Assembly (NCBI GenBank): GCA_902774015.1
Contig: CACYHB010000023.1
Location: 1 to 58,950 of the forward strand
Direction of reading: 5' to 3'
Origin: Oscillospiraceae bacterium
Lineage (GTDB): Bacteria; Bacillota; Clostridia; Oscillospirales; Oscillospiraceae
Length of the DNA stretch: 58,950 nt
Shown here: one piece after another, positions 1 to 9,300 of the stretch
Layout: the number at the start of each line of letters is the position of its first letter
Numbering within the stretch: position 1 is the stretch's first letter
Position numbers and translations under genes: made by a program
Notes under the pieces: model-generated
Databases searched by the model: none
Told to the model about the DNA's origin: nothing
The model's input: only the letters and a program-made list of their open reading frames with translations

Positions 1-95
1 GACGGCGGGTTATTGTACTCGAGGCGGGCCTTGCCCCCTCGAGCTCCCCCGCTGCTCTGTTTGTTGTGCTTTCAGCGTAGTTCTTTGACAGTCTC

Positions 96-134
96 AGAAG
101 CGTGAAAAGCAAATGCTTTTCACGCTTCTTTTTT
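96..134 (+). terminator. Rho-independent terminator of an upstream plus-strand gene
   Basis: A perfect 15-bp stem (96-110 and 115-129) with an AAAT loop is followed by a run of T on the plus strand. It would end transcription entering from left of the window and runs into the stop codon of the converging ricT gene. Bases 1-95 hold no supportable gene. Confidence 0.8.
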
Positions 135-1473
135 ACTGCTTGTTCTCGCCGCCGGTCCTGGGCCGGGGCTTGTGATAGCGGCGGCGGCGCTTGTGATTCT
201 CACTCTTAGCCTCGGCCTCTGCCTTGGGGGCGCTCTCTGCCGGCCGGGGCTCCACCTTCACGTGCTTGACGCCGCCCTTGGCAGACTTCTGGGCGTTCTG
301 CGGCTTTTTCTCCCTGTTCTCCTGCTGCTTGGGAGCGGCGGCGTTTTCGGCGGCGGGCTTTTTCTCCCGACGGCCGCCGCGGCGACTCTTCTTTGCCTCG
401 GCGGGCTTGTCCTGCGCCTTCTGCTCCGCAGGCGCCGCCGGCTTATCGGCTTCAGCGCTTTCCTTTCCTCTGCCGCTGCCCCGGCGGCGCCGCCGGGAGC
501 CGGACTTCTTTCCGCCTTCCTCTTCCTGGAGGGCGGGCACGGAGGGCTCGGGCACCACCAGCACGGGGATCGCCCACTCGTCCTCCTTCTCCTCCTCTTC
601 CTCCTCCGCGGGCGGCACATAGTGCAGCACGTGGGGCGGCTCCTCCCCGTCCTTGGGGCGGCCGCCGGGCACCGCGCAGAGCTCCTTCGCGGTGTAGAGG
701 TGCAGGGAATCATCCTTGTCGTCGTCCAGGCGGACCTTCACCGTCTGGCGCAGGAGGTTGACGGACACGGCGGTGCCGTAGCCGTCCTTGGTCTCCACGA
801 AGGCGCCCTGCTTGGGGACCTTCTTGATGAGCTCCTCATAGGCGTCCTGCTCATAGCGCAGGCAGCACATCAGGCGGCCGCAGCTGCCGGAGATCTTGGT
901 GGGGTTCAGGGACAGGGACTGTACCTTCGCCATCTTGGTGGACACCGGCTGGAAATCCTCCAGGAACTGGTGGCAGCAGTAGGGCCTTCCGCAGATGCCG
1001 ATGCCGCCGATCATCTTGGCCTCGTCGCGCACGCCGATCTGGCGCAGCTCGATGCGGTTGCGGAAGATCCCGGCCAGGTCCTTCACCAGCTCGCGGAAGT
1101 CCACCCGGCCGTCGGCCGTGAAGAAGAACATGGTCTTGTTCCCTTCAAAGTTGCACTCCACGTCCACCAGCTTCATCTCGAGCCCATGCTCGGCGATCTT
1201 TTTCTGGCAGATCTCGAAGGCTTCCTTCTCCCGCTTTTTATTCAGCTCCGCCACACGCAGATCGTCCGCCGTGGCGATGCGGGCCACCGGGCGAAGGGGC
1301 TGGACGACCGCCGTGTCCTCCACCGGATGGTTGCCGTTGACGCATTCGGCGATCTCCAGGCCCTTGGAGGTCTCCACGATCACCTTGTCGCCGGTTTTGA
1401 TCTGCAGCTTATTGGGTGCGAAGAAATAGCTCTTGCCCCGGTTTTTGAATTTGATACTGACTACATCAACCAA
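133..1473 (-). CDS. ricT: RicT/YaaT-like PSP1-domain protein with long basic tail
   Basis: Homologue of RicT (YaaT), which in Bacillus forms an Fe-S complex with RicA and RicF that adapts RNase Y and affects sporulation and competence. The PSP1 core fills roughly residues 1-280 and carries the paired cysteine motifs CGRPYCC (about 161-167) and CGRLMCC (about 198-204). I chose a TTG start at 1473: it follows a GAGG ribosome site and overlaps the end of holB, and the residues of the frame further upstream do not look like the family. Length is about 446 residues against about 275 in Bacillus. The excess is a low-complexity tail rich in Lys, Arg, Ala and Glu, with Arg clusters, that looks disordered and nucleic-acid binding. 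Co-transcribed with holB, the usual context. Confidence 0.9.
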   Translation of the reverse strand: MVDVVSIKFKNRGKSYFFAPNKLQIKTGDKVIVETSKGLEIAECVNGNHPVEDTAVVQPLRPVARIATADDLRVAELNKKREKEAFEICQKKIAEHGLEMKLVDVECNFEGNKTMFFFTADGRVDFRELVKDLAGIFRNRIELRQIGVRDEAKMIGGIGICGRPYCCHQFLEDFQPVSTKMAKVQSLSLNPTKISGSCGRLMCCLRYEQDAYEELIKKVPKQGAFVETKDGYGTAVSVNLLRQTVKVRLDDDKDDSLHLYTAKELCAVPGGRPKDGEEPPHVLHYVPPAEEEEEEKEDEWAIPVLVVPEPSVPALQEEEGGKKSGSRRRRRGSGRGKESAEADKPAAPAEQKAQDKPAEAKKSRRGGRREKKPAAENAAAPKQQENREKKPQNAQKSAKGGVKHVKVEPRPAESAPKAEAEAKSENHKRRRRYHKPRPRTGGENKQ

Positions 1474-2287
1474 TGTTTGTTTCCTCGTTTCCGCTGCTGT
1501 CGACGGCATCCACCGCCAACAGGCCAAAAATATGCTTGACGCCCACGTTCACCCGCAGCATGGCGGCGCAGCGCTCCGCAAGCGCGTGCAGCCGGGCGAC
1601 GGCAGCCGGGCGCATGCCCAGATCGCTCTTTCTGCGGCAGAGCATCTCCGCCGTCAGAGCCGCGGCCTCGTCCACGAAAGCGGCGGCGGCGCGGCTGTCC
1701 AGGCCCTCGTTCTTCGCGCACCAGCGCAGAAGCTCCGCCTCGTCGCCCCGGGCGACGGTCTTTACGAAGCTCTCGGCCAGCTTCGCGCTCTCTTCATCCG
1801 CAGGCGCGGCCTCGCCGTTGCAGACGATCTCCGCGCAGCGGGAGCGCACCGTGGGCAGCAGGAGTCCGGCGTTGCCTGCGCACAGCAGGAAGATGACCCC
1901 CGCGGGCGGCTCCTCCAGCAGCTTGAGCGCCGCATTCTGGGCGGAGGCGTTCATCGTGTCGGCATCCTCGATCAGATAGACCTTGCGTTCGCTCTCGTTC
2001 GGCAGGACCACGGCGTCGGCCGCCATTTCGCGCACCTGATCCACCACGATCTCCCGCCGGGGCCGGCCCTTGCTGTCCTCCAGGCGGCGGACGGTGATGA
2101 TGTCCGGGTGGACGCCGGCGGCTGCTTTCCGGCAGGCGCGGCACTGCCCGCAGGGCACGTCCCCCGGGCTGCGGCAGACGGCCGCGGCGGCGATCTCCAT
2201 CGCGCGGCTGCGGCTGAGCGCCGGATCGGCCGACGTTATGATATATGCATGCGAAAGCCTCGCGGCGTCATGAATCCGAAAAGCCAT
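1466..2287 (-). CDS. holB: DNA polymerase III delta' subunit
   Basis: Clamp-loader delta' subunit, part of the complex that opens and loads the beta clamp. The AAA+ N-terminus carries the zinc-binding cysteine set C38, C46, C49, C52. No intact Walker A motif is seen where a P-loop would lie (ITSADPALSRS), as in other delta' proteins that act as stator rather than ATPase. At 273 residues it is shorter than the usual 320-330, mostly in the C-terminal part. The ATG is preceded by GGAGGAGAGC. The tmk gene often found upstream is absent; a divergent promoter region follows instead. The stop overlaps the TTG start of ricT. Confidence 0.9.
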   Translation of the reverse strand: MAFRIHDAARLSHAYIITSADPALSRSRAMEIAAAAVCRSPGDVPCGQCRACRKAAAGVHPDIITVRRLEDSKGRPRREIVVDQVREMAADAVVLPNESERKVYLIEDADTMNASAQNAALKLLEEPPAGVIFLLCAGNAGLLLPTVRSRCAEIVCNGEAAPADEESAKLAESFVKTVARGDEAELLRWCAKNEGLDSRAAAAFVDEAAALTAEMLCRRKSDLGMRPAAVARLHALAERCAAMLRVNVGVKHIFGLLAVDAVDSSGNEETNIG

Positions 2288-2331
2288 GCTCTCCTCCGAA
2301 CCGGGCGGGGTCTGATCCTTCCAATTGATAT

Positions 2332-2360
2332 ATTTTACAGGTTTTCGTGTCCTTAGTCAA
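2332..2360 (-). promoter_or_regulatory. Sigma-A promoter of holB-ricT
   Basis: On the minus strand, TTGACT (2355-2360) and TAAAAT (2332-2337) are 17 bases apart, about 45 bases upstream of the holB start codon. Confidence 0.75.
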
Positions 2361-2402
2361 CTGATTCCTTCCGTCCGGCGGCATAAAAACTGTCGATTTC
2401 GG

Positions 2403-2431
2403 TTGTAATGCGGAAAGGGCTGTGCTAAAAT
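2403..2431 (+). promoter_or_regulatory. Sigma-A promoter of the first cotH gene
   Basis: TTGTAA (2403-2408), a 17-base spacer and TAAAAT (2426-2431). The -10 box ends six bases before the ATG at 2438, so transcription would start at or within the start codon and the transcript may be leaderless. Confidence 0.6.
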
Positions 2432-2437
2432 ACACCC

Positions 2438-4891
2438 ATGAAACGTACACAGAAAATCATCACAGCGATCATGGCGGGCCTGTTCTCGCTCATGCTTCTG
2501 CTCTTCGGCTGCTCCCCCCAGGCTCTCCTGACCGCGGGTCCGTCCCCGGCGGTTCAGGACGGCGAGAGCGCGCAGCCGGAGGTTTTTGCGCCCATTTTCA
2601 GTCCGGCGAAGGACGCCGCGCAGTCTCAGCCGCCCGAGGCCGCTCCCGGCCCGGACTACAGCGGTCTGCTGCGCATATCCGAGCTCATGTCAAAAAACAG
2701 AGCCACGCTCCTCGTGGACGGCGACTTTCCCGACTGGGTGGAGATCCAGAACATCTCCTCCGAGCCGGTGGACCTGAGCGACTGGACTCTGTCCGACCGT
2801 GAGCTGGGCGGCCGCCGCAGCTTCTCCACCGTGAGCATGCCCGCGGGGAGCCTGCTGCTGATTCCGCTGGGCGCCTCGGCGGATCTCTCGCTCTCCGCCG
2901 GAGAGACGCTCTACCTGCTGGATCCCTCCGGGAACGTGCAGGATCAGGCGCTCTGCGCCTCCGACACGGCGGACGTCTCGATGGTGCGCACGGAAGACGG
3001 CTTTGTCGCGTCCTCCTGGCCCACGCCCGGCCTGCCCAACACGGCGGCGGGCTATGAACTCTTCGTCGCATCCCGCTTTGACGCAAGCCCCCTTCTGATC
3101 GACGAGGTCATGGTCTCCAACGAGGCCACGCCCATCGAAAGCGGCAAGATGTTTGACTATGTCACGCTGCGCAACAACACGGACGCGACGCTCTCTCTGG
3201 CGGGCTACACGCTCACGGACAAGTTCTCCGAGCCACAGCGCTGGAGCTTCCCGGAGAAGGAGCTGAGCCCAGGACAGGAGATCTTCCTCAAGTGCGACGA
3301 GGAGAGCGAGGCCTCCTCCCGCAACACCGGCTTCTCGCTGAACGCAGCCTCCGAGCAGCTCTATCTCTTCGATCCCGAGGGGAAGCTGGTCGACTACGTC
3401 GCGCTGCATGACATTCCCATCGAGGGCAGCATGGGCCGCATGAGCGGTCAGCCCGGCTTCTTCTATTTTGCCGAGGCCACGCCCAACGGGCCCAACGTCA
3501 ACGGCTGCCGCCGCATCAGCGAGCGCCCGGTGAGCCTCACGGCCGAGGGCGTCTATGACGACTGTTGGGGTCTCTCCGTCGCGCTCTCCGGCGCAGGCGA
3601 GATCCACTACACCACGGACGGCAGCCTCCCCACGCTCTCCTCCCCGCTCTACACGGGACCCATCGAGGTCGGTCAGACCACCGTGCTGCGCGCGATCAGC
3701 CGGGAAGAGGGCTGCATCACCAGCCGCCCCGCGAGCTTCAGCTTCATCGTCAACGAAAACCACACGCTGCCGGTGCTGAGCCTCACGACGGACGACCCGT
3801 CCGGCTGGATGACCGTTTACAACAACGGTTGGCGGCAGCACTTCATCGGCGCGAACCTGACCTTGTTTGAAGCCGGCGACACGGTTTTCAACAAGGACTG
3901 TGAGCTGTGCATCAAGGGTTGGACGAGCCGGGATCTTCCGAAAAAGAGCATGGGTGTGAATTTCACGGGCCGTTACGGCGGGCTGTTGAAGGACGCCGAC
4001 ATTTATGGCAACGGCATCACCGAATACGGCTCCCTCTCCATCCGTGCGGGGCAGGACTACACCTTCTCTCAGTTCAGAAACGAGCTTTTCCAGGATCTCT
4101 GCCTGGAGGCGTCCGACTCCCTGTACACCCAGGAGAGCAAGTACTGCGTCCTCTATCTCAACGGCCGCTACTGGGGCATCTACTGCCTCAAGGAGGACAT
4201 CAGCCGCCAGTATTACGCCTCCCACGCCGGTGTGGACAAGGACACGGTGGAATATCTGCGCGCCCCCTTCGCTCTGGGGACGGACGTGATGGACCTCATC
4301 AACTCCACCGCTCACCGCAATATGAACGAGGCCGAGAATTACCAGAAGGTCGAGGATCTGTTCGATATGGACAGCCTCGTGGACTGGCTGCTCTTTGAGA
4401 GCTACAGCGCCAACACCGATACGCAGGGCAACCTCCGCATCTTTCGCTCGCCGGAGAGCGGCTACAAGTGGCAGCTCGTGTATTACGATCTGGACTGGGC
4501 CTTCTACTTCGACTGGGCGAGCTTTACGACCCTCGTCTACGGCAAGAACAACTCCGGCAACCAGATGCCGAAGCTCTACGCGAACATTTCGACCAACAAG
4601 ACCTTCCGCGACAAGGTCTTCAGCCGTTATGCGGAGCTGTGCAAAACCGTCCTGGCCAACGACCACGTCCTGGAGCTGATCGACGAATACGAGGCGCTTC
4701 TGGAACCCGAAATGCCCCGTGACCGGGCGCGCTGGGACCTGACGATGGAGCGCTGGCACAGCGAAGTGGACGGCCTGAGAAACTGGATCCAGGACAAGAA
4801 CTGGTGCCGCTATACCATCAACAGGCTCTGCACCTGCTTCAACGCCACCGCCTCCGAAAAGAGCGAATATTTCGGCGACCTGCTGTCCTGA
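2438..4891 (+). CDS. CotH-kinase lipoprotein with lamin-tail domains (copy 1)
   Basis: An 817-residue lipoprotein: a basic N-terminus, a hydrophobic segment and the lipobox LFGC with C25. Domains in order: lamin-tail domain (about 75-150), a second lamin-tail-like domain (about 215-340), a chitobiase C-terminal-type domain (about 385-445, with the YTTDGS motif) and a CotH kinase domain (about 455-770). Its motifs are DxDSLVDW, ANTDTQGN and YYDLDWAF. CotH of Bacillus is an atypical protein kinase acting on spore-coat proteins; a phosphotransferase role here is inferred. It would be anchored outside the membrane. The start is fixed by the signal peptide, but no ribosome site is visible. A paralogue of the same architecture lies at 39035-41479. 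A PAP2 phosphatase gene follows by 49 bases. Confidence 0.85.
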   Translation: MKRTQKIITAIMAGLFSLMLLLFGCSPQALLTAGPSPAVQDGESAQPEVFAPIFSPAKDAAQSQPPEAAPGPDYSGLLRISELMSKNRATLLVDGDFPDWVEIQNISSEPVDLSDWTLSDRELGGRRSFSTVSMPAGSLLLIPLGASADLSLSAGETLYLLDPSGNVQDQALCASDTADVSMVRTEDGFVASSWPTPGLPNTAAGYELFVASRFDASPLLIDEVMVSNEATPIESGKMFDYVTLRNNTDATLSLAGYTLTDKFSEPQRWSFPEKELSPGQEIFLKCDEESEASSRNTGFSLNAASEQLYLFDPEGKLVDYVALHDIPIEGSMGRMSGQPGFFYFAEATPNGPNVNGCRRISERPVSLTAEGVYDDCWGLSVALSGAGEIHYTTDGSLPTLSSPLYTGPIEVGQTTVLRAISREEGCITSRPASFSFIVNENHTLPVLSLTTDDPSGWMTVYNNGWRQHFIGANLTLFEAGDTVFNKDCELCIKGWTSRDLPKKSMGVNFTGRYGGLLKDADIYGNGITEYGSLSIRAGQDYTFSQFRNELFQDLCLEASDSLYTQESKYCVLYLNGRYWGIYCLKEDISRQYYASHAGVDKDTVEYLRAPFALGTDVMDLINSTAHRNMNEAENYQKVEDLFDMDSLVDWLLFESYSANTDTQGNLRIFRSPESGYKWQLVYYDLDWAFYFDWASFTTLVYGKNNSGNQMPKLYANISTNKTFRDKVFSRYAELCKTVLANDHVLELIDEYEALLEPEMPRDRARWDLTMERWHSEVDGLRNWIQDKNWCRYTINRLCTCFNATASEKSEYFGDLLS

Positions 4892-4940
4892 ACCACATTC
4901 GGCGGAGCTTTCCGCCGCAAGAACAAAGGGGGATCTCAAC

Positions 4941-5615
4941 ATGGAACTGACCGCTGCCGCGCTGTCTCTCAACCAGCTCTTCGCGGGCTATGATCTGGCT
5001 CTTCTGAGCCTGATGCACCGCCTCGCCGTATCCCTGGGCGTCGTGCTCACGCCGCTGTGCAAGCTCGTAACGCTGCTGGGCGAAAAGGGCCTGATCTTCT
5101 TCCTGGCCTCCGTCGTGCTGATGCTCTTTCCCCGGACCCGCAGGGCGGGCGTATGCATGTTCGGCGCGGTCTGCTGCGGCGCGCTGATCACCAACGTCAT
5201 TCTCAAGGACGCTGTCGCAAGGCCCCGGCCCTTTGAGGCGGAAGCCCTCTACCGCGAGTTCTGGACCTTTGTGGGTTCTCCGGCGGAGGACGGCTTCTCC
5301 TTCCCCTCCGGCCACGTGACCGCGGCCGCCGCCGGCATGGTGTCTCTCTGCCTGAGCCGCGGGAAAAAATGGCTGCTGCCCACGGTGCTCTGGGTGCTGC
5401 TGATGGCCTTCTCCCGCAATTACCTGATGGCCCACTACCCCTCCGACGTGCTCTGCGCCGCCGTGATCGGCACGGTTTCGGCCTTCATCGCCTGGGGGAT
5501 CACCGTACTCATCTTCCGTCTGCTGGAGAAGTATGACGGCTCGCCTTTCTGCGCCTTCGTGCTGGACTTTGACCCCCGGCAGCTGAAACACACGATGTAC
5601 AAGGGCAAGCACTGA
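4941..5615 (+). CDS. PAP2-family membrane phosphatase
   Basis: Integral membrane phosphatase of 224 residues with the full PAP2 signature: K89 and RP at 94-95 (KDAVARPRP), PSGH at 122-125, and SR 158-159 with H165 and D169 (SRNYLMAHYPSD). About five to six membrane segments are visible. Family members remove phosphate from undecaprenyl pyrophosphate, phosphatidate or similar lipids; the substrate is not deducible. The start has a strong site, AAAGGGGG. It lies 49 bases after the CotH gene with no terminator between, so the two are probably co-transcribed. Confidence 0.9.
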   Translation: MELTAAALSLNQLFAGYDLALLSLMHRLAVSLGVVLTPLCKLVTLLGEKGLIFFLASVVLMLFPRTRRAGVCMFGAVCCGALITNVILKDAVARPRPFEAEALYREFWTFVGSPAEDGFSFPSGHVTAAAAGMVSLCLSRGKKWLLPTVLWVLLMAFSRNYLMAHYPSDVLCAAVIGTVSAFIAWGITVLIFRLLEKYDGSPFCAFVLDFDPRQLKHTMYKGKH

Positions 5616-5627
5616 TCCAACGAAATA

Positions 5628-5670
5628 ACACAAATCCCCCGCCGGTGCGCACCGGCGGGGGATTTGTGTT
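5628..5670. terminator. Bidirectional hairpin after the PAP2 gene
   Basis: A near-perfect palindrome of about 18 bp with a GCGC centre and stem CCCCCGCCGGT/ACCGGCGGGGG. There is no clear T tract on either side, so termination strength is uncertain. Confidence 0.6.
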
Positions 5671-5719
5671 TGTGATAGGTTTTGCTCCGGCTGCCCAGAG
5701 GCGGCAAGCTGCGTATTTC

Positions 5720-6300
5720 AGGAAACTTTTCTTTCCTTTCGCGGAAAGAAAGGTTTCCTGACCTTCAAAGAAAGACGACAAGGGGAAGTGTCCCCTTGCC
5801 CCCTCGCAAAAGCGGGGAATACAAGCGAGCATTCGAGGTCGCCGCTAAAGCAGATACGCGTGGCTGGTGGCTCCGCATACCGCTGCCGCTCCCCGGTACT
5901 CCTGACAAAGAAAGATGCCCGCTCTGAGCCGCGGCTCGCCAGGCACTCAGTTCGGGTCGACGGGGACGCCGACCCTGCAAGCGTGACTGCCGAGCGTCGA
6001 GCCGCCGGGACGTGTTTTTGAGCGCTGCGATCTGTACGCCATAGCGGCAGCGGACACCCGGGCGCACCGCGTATGCCAACATTCGGACGGCGGCGACCCT
6101 CGTCCTCGCAAGCTCCGTATCGTCTCGCTTTCTCGCAGGCTCAAAAGCTCGCTCACTCCACTGCTCGTCCTAGGGAGTGGACGCGCAGCTTTCATGGCGC
6201 TTTCGTAAACCATGGAAGCGGAGCGCAACGAACTTCGTCTGACGCCGCGGCGCGTTCTTTCTTTTTGGGTAAGATCCAAAAAGAAAGAATGGGGGGCGCA
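5720..6300 (+). repeat. Modular dispersed repeat, copy A
   Basis: This gene-free stretch between converging genes is filled by the longest copy of a dispersed repeat. It begins with a 17-bp hairpin (5720-5736/5743-5759) and ends with a 14-bp hairpin (6255-6268/6276-6289) followed by GGGGGGCGCA. Internally CCGCTGCCGCT near 5880 can pair with AGCGGCAGCGG near 6043. Neither strand has a plausible protein. The same end modules recur near 13954, 22251, 30990 and 34981. No transposase is present. Confidence 0.8.
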
Positions 6301-6342
6301 TTACGCAGCTTGTATTCGCAAAACAGGCTGGTAACAATCGTA

Positions 6343-9300
6343 TTATTTCAGCACCACGTTTTCTTTTCCCAGCATTTCCTCCAGCTCCAGGATCAAGCCC
6401 TCGTGCAGCAGGCACCGGGCGCCGATGCGCTTCTGCTCCCGCTCGCACCAGAGGATCATTTGCCCGTCGCCGGGGAACATGGTGAGGATCAGCTCGATAC
6501 GCTTCATGGCCGGGTCATAGCGGGAGGGCAGCTTCACCCAGAGCTTTTTCTCTTTCGGGGGCGGTTCCTTCGTACCTAATGCATTGAGATCGGAGATGGG
6601 GCGGATGCTGTCCACCATGAGCTGGGGTTCCTTCTCGTCGCGCACCGAGATGCGGCCGCGGGCGATGATGGCGGCGTTATTCTGGATATAGCTGCCGCCG
6701 CTGTCCAGCGCCCGCTGGAAGGCCATCAGCTCCATGCTGCCGGTGTCGTCCTCAAGCTGGATATAGGACATGAGAGTGTTGTTCTTCGTGGTGCGGGTGC
6801 GGAAGGACTCGATGCTGCCCGCCACGGTGACGATCTGGTTGTCCTGGAAGCGGCCGGGGCCGTCCTCGGCGGCAAAATCGCTCATGATCGCGCCGATGGG
6901 TACCGCGCCGATCTTCCGCACGGCCTCCCGGTACTCGTCCATAGGGTGGCCGGTGAGGTAGAGGCCGGTGATCTCCTTCTCCATGGCCATGAGCTCCCGT
7001 TTGGAATACTCCTCCATCTCGGGGATGGGGATGCTGGCGGGACTCGCCTCCTCTTCGAAGCCGCCGAAGAGATCCAGCTGGCCGGAGATGTTGTCCCGGT
7101 TCTCCTGGGCGATGCTGTCGATGACCGGCCCGGCCACGGAGATCAGCGCACGGCGCTTGTATCCCATGGAGTCGAAAGCGCCGGCCTTGATGAGGTTTTC
7201 CACCGCGCGGCGGTTGAGTTCCTTGCCGGCCATGCGGCGGCAGAAATCCTCAAAGCTCTGGAATTTACCGCCCCTCTCCCGCTCGGCCACCAGCTCCTCG
7301 ATGGCGCCCCAGCCGATGCCCTTGATGGCCACCAGGCCGAAGCGCAGGTTCTCGCCGTCTACGGTGAAATTGGCGTCCGAAAGGTTCACGTCCGGCGGGA
7401 GGAGCCGGATTCCCATCTCCCTGCACGCGGCGATGTACTCGGCGACCTTGGTGGAGTTGTCCAGAATGGAGGTCAGCAGCGCAGCCATGTATTCCTGCGG
7501 ATAATGCCGTTTCATGTAAGCCGTGCGGTAGACCACGATGGCATAGCTTACGGCGTGCGCTTTATTGAAGGCGTAGCTGGCAAAGTCCAGGATCTCATCG
7601 TAAATGCTGTTGGCCGTGTCCTCCGGGATCCCGCGGGCCATGGCGCCGTCGATGCCGCGTGAAGGATCGCCGTGCACGAAGGCCACGCGCTCGGCGTCGA
7701 TGACCTTGTGCTTCTTCTTGGACATGGCGCGGCGGATGTTGTCCGCCTGCCCCAGTGAAAAGCCCGCCAGAGAGCGAAAGATTTCAATGACCTGCTCCTG
7801 GTAGACGATGCAGCCGTAGGTGACCTCCAGAATGGGCCGCAGGCTCTCGTGCTTGTAGCGGATCTTCTCCGGGTGCTGGGACCACTCGATGAATTTCGGG
7901 ATGGAGTCCATGGGGCCGGGGCGGTAGAGCGCGATGATGGCCGTGATGTCCTCTATGCTCTTGGCCTTGATGCCGGTGCAGACGGCGGTCATGCCTGTGC
8001 TCTCCAGCTGGAACACGCCCTCGGTCCTGCCCTCGGCCAGCATGGCGAAGGTCTCCGGATCGTCCTCGGGCAGCGTCTCGACCCGGAAGCCCGGCTCTCT
8101 TTTTCGCACGAGCTTCGCCGCGTCTTCCAGCACCGTCAGGTTTCGCAGACCAAGGAAGTCCATCTTGAGAAGCCCCAGCTCCTCCAGCGTGGTCATGGGG
8201 TACTGGCAGACCACGGATTCGTCGTTCTTCGCCAGAGGCACATAGGTGTAGACCGGGTTTTCCGTGATGACAACGCCGGCGGCGTGGGTGGAGGCGTGGC
8301 GCGGCATGCCCTCCAGCGCGCGTGCCACGTCGATCAGGCGTTTTAATTTTTCGTCGCCCTCATAGAGCTCCTTGAGCGGCTTGGAGAGGCGCAGGGCCTC
8401 CTCGATGGTCATGTTCAGGGCCATGGGCACCTGCTTTGCCACCGTGTCGCACTCGCCGTAGCTCACGCCCAGGGCCCTGCCCACGTCGCGGATGGCGCCG
8501 CGGGCGGCCATGGTGCCGAAGGTGACGATCTGGGCCACGTGATCCCGGCCGTAAAGGCGGTTGACGTATTCAATGACCTCGCCGCGCCGGTTGACGCAGA
8601 AGTCTACGTCGATATCCGGCATGCTCACGCGCTCGGGGTTCAGAAAGCGCTCGAAGAAGAGGGAGTATTTGATGGGGTCCACGTCCGTGATGTGCAGGCA
8701 GTAGGACACCACGCTGCCCGCCGCGCTGCCGCGGCCGGGGCCGACGGGAATGCCGTTTCGCTTGGCGTAGCCGATGAAGTCCGAGACGATGAGGAAGTAG
8801 TCCACAAAGCCCATCTGCCGGATCATGTTCAGCTCGTATTCCAGCTGCTTGTGGACCTCCGGCCGCCCGGCAAAGCGCTCCGCAAAGCCCCTCTCGCAGA
8901 GCTTCTCCAGATAGGCGAAGCTGTCCGCCTCCCCCTCCGGGAGCCGGAAGCGGGGCAGGTGATAATGGCCGAACTCAAAGTCGAAATTACAGCGCTCGGC
9001 GATCTTCGCGGTGTTGTCGGCGGCCTCGGGGCAGTCCGGGAACAAGGCGCGCATCTGCTGCTCGTCCTTGAGATAGAATTCCTGCGTCTCAAAGCGCATG
9101 CGGTTGGGCTCGTCCACGGTCTTGCCCGTCTGGATGCACATGAGAACGTCCTGATAGTAGGCGTCCTTCTGCTCGGTATAGTGGGCGTCGTTGGTGACGG
9201 CCAGGGGGATGCCCAGCTCCCCGGACAGCCGCATCAGCCCCTGGGCGGCGGCCCGCTCCTCCCGGATGCCGTGGTCCTGGATCTCCAGATAGAAGTCCTC

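Noticed and set aside
2690-4972. A 760-codon minus-strand frame antisense to the first CotH gene
   Set aside because: Shadow frame with no domains or start signals.
5720-5759. The repeat hairpin as an ordinary terminator of the PAP2 gene
   Set aside because: It recurs at repeat ends in both orientations and upstream of genes, and lacks a T tract.
5720-6342. Short proteins read from the repeat copies
   Set aside because: The frames are not shared between copies, are Arg/Ser-rich and are broken by changes that instead preserve hairpin pairing.
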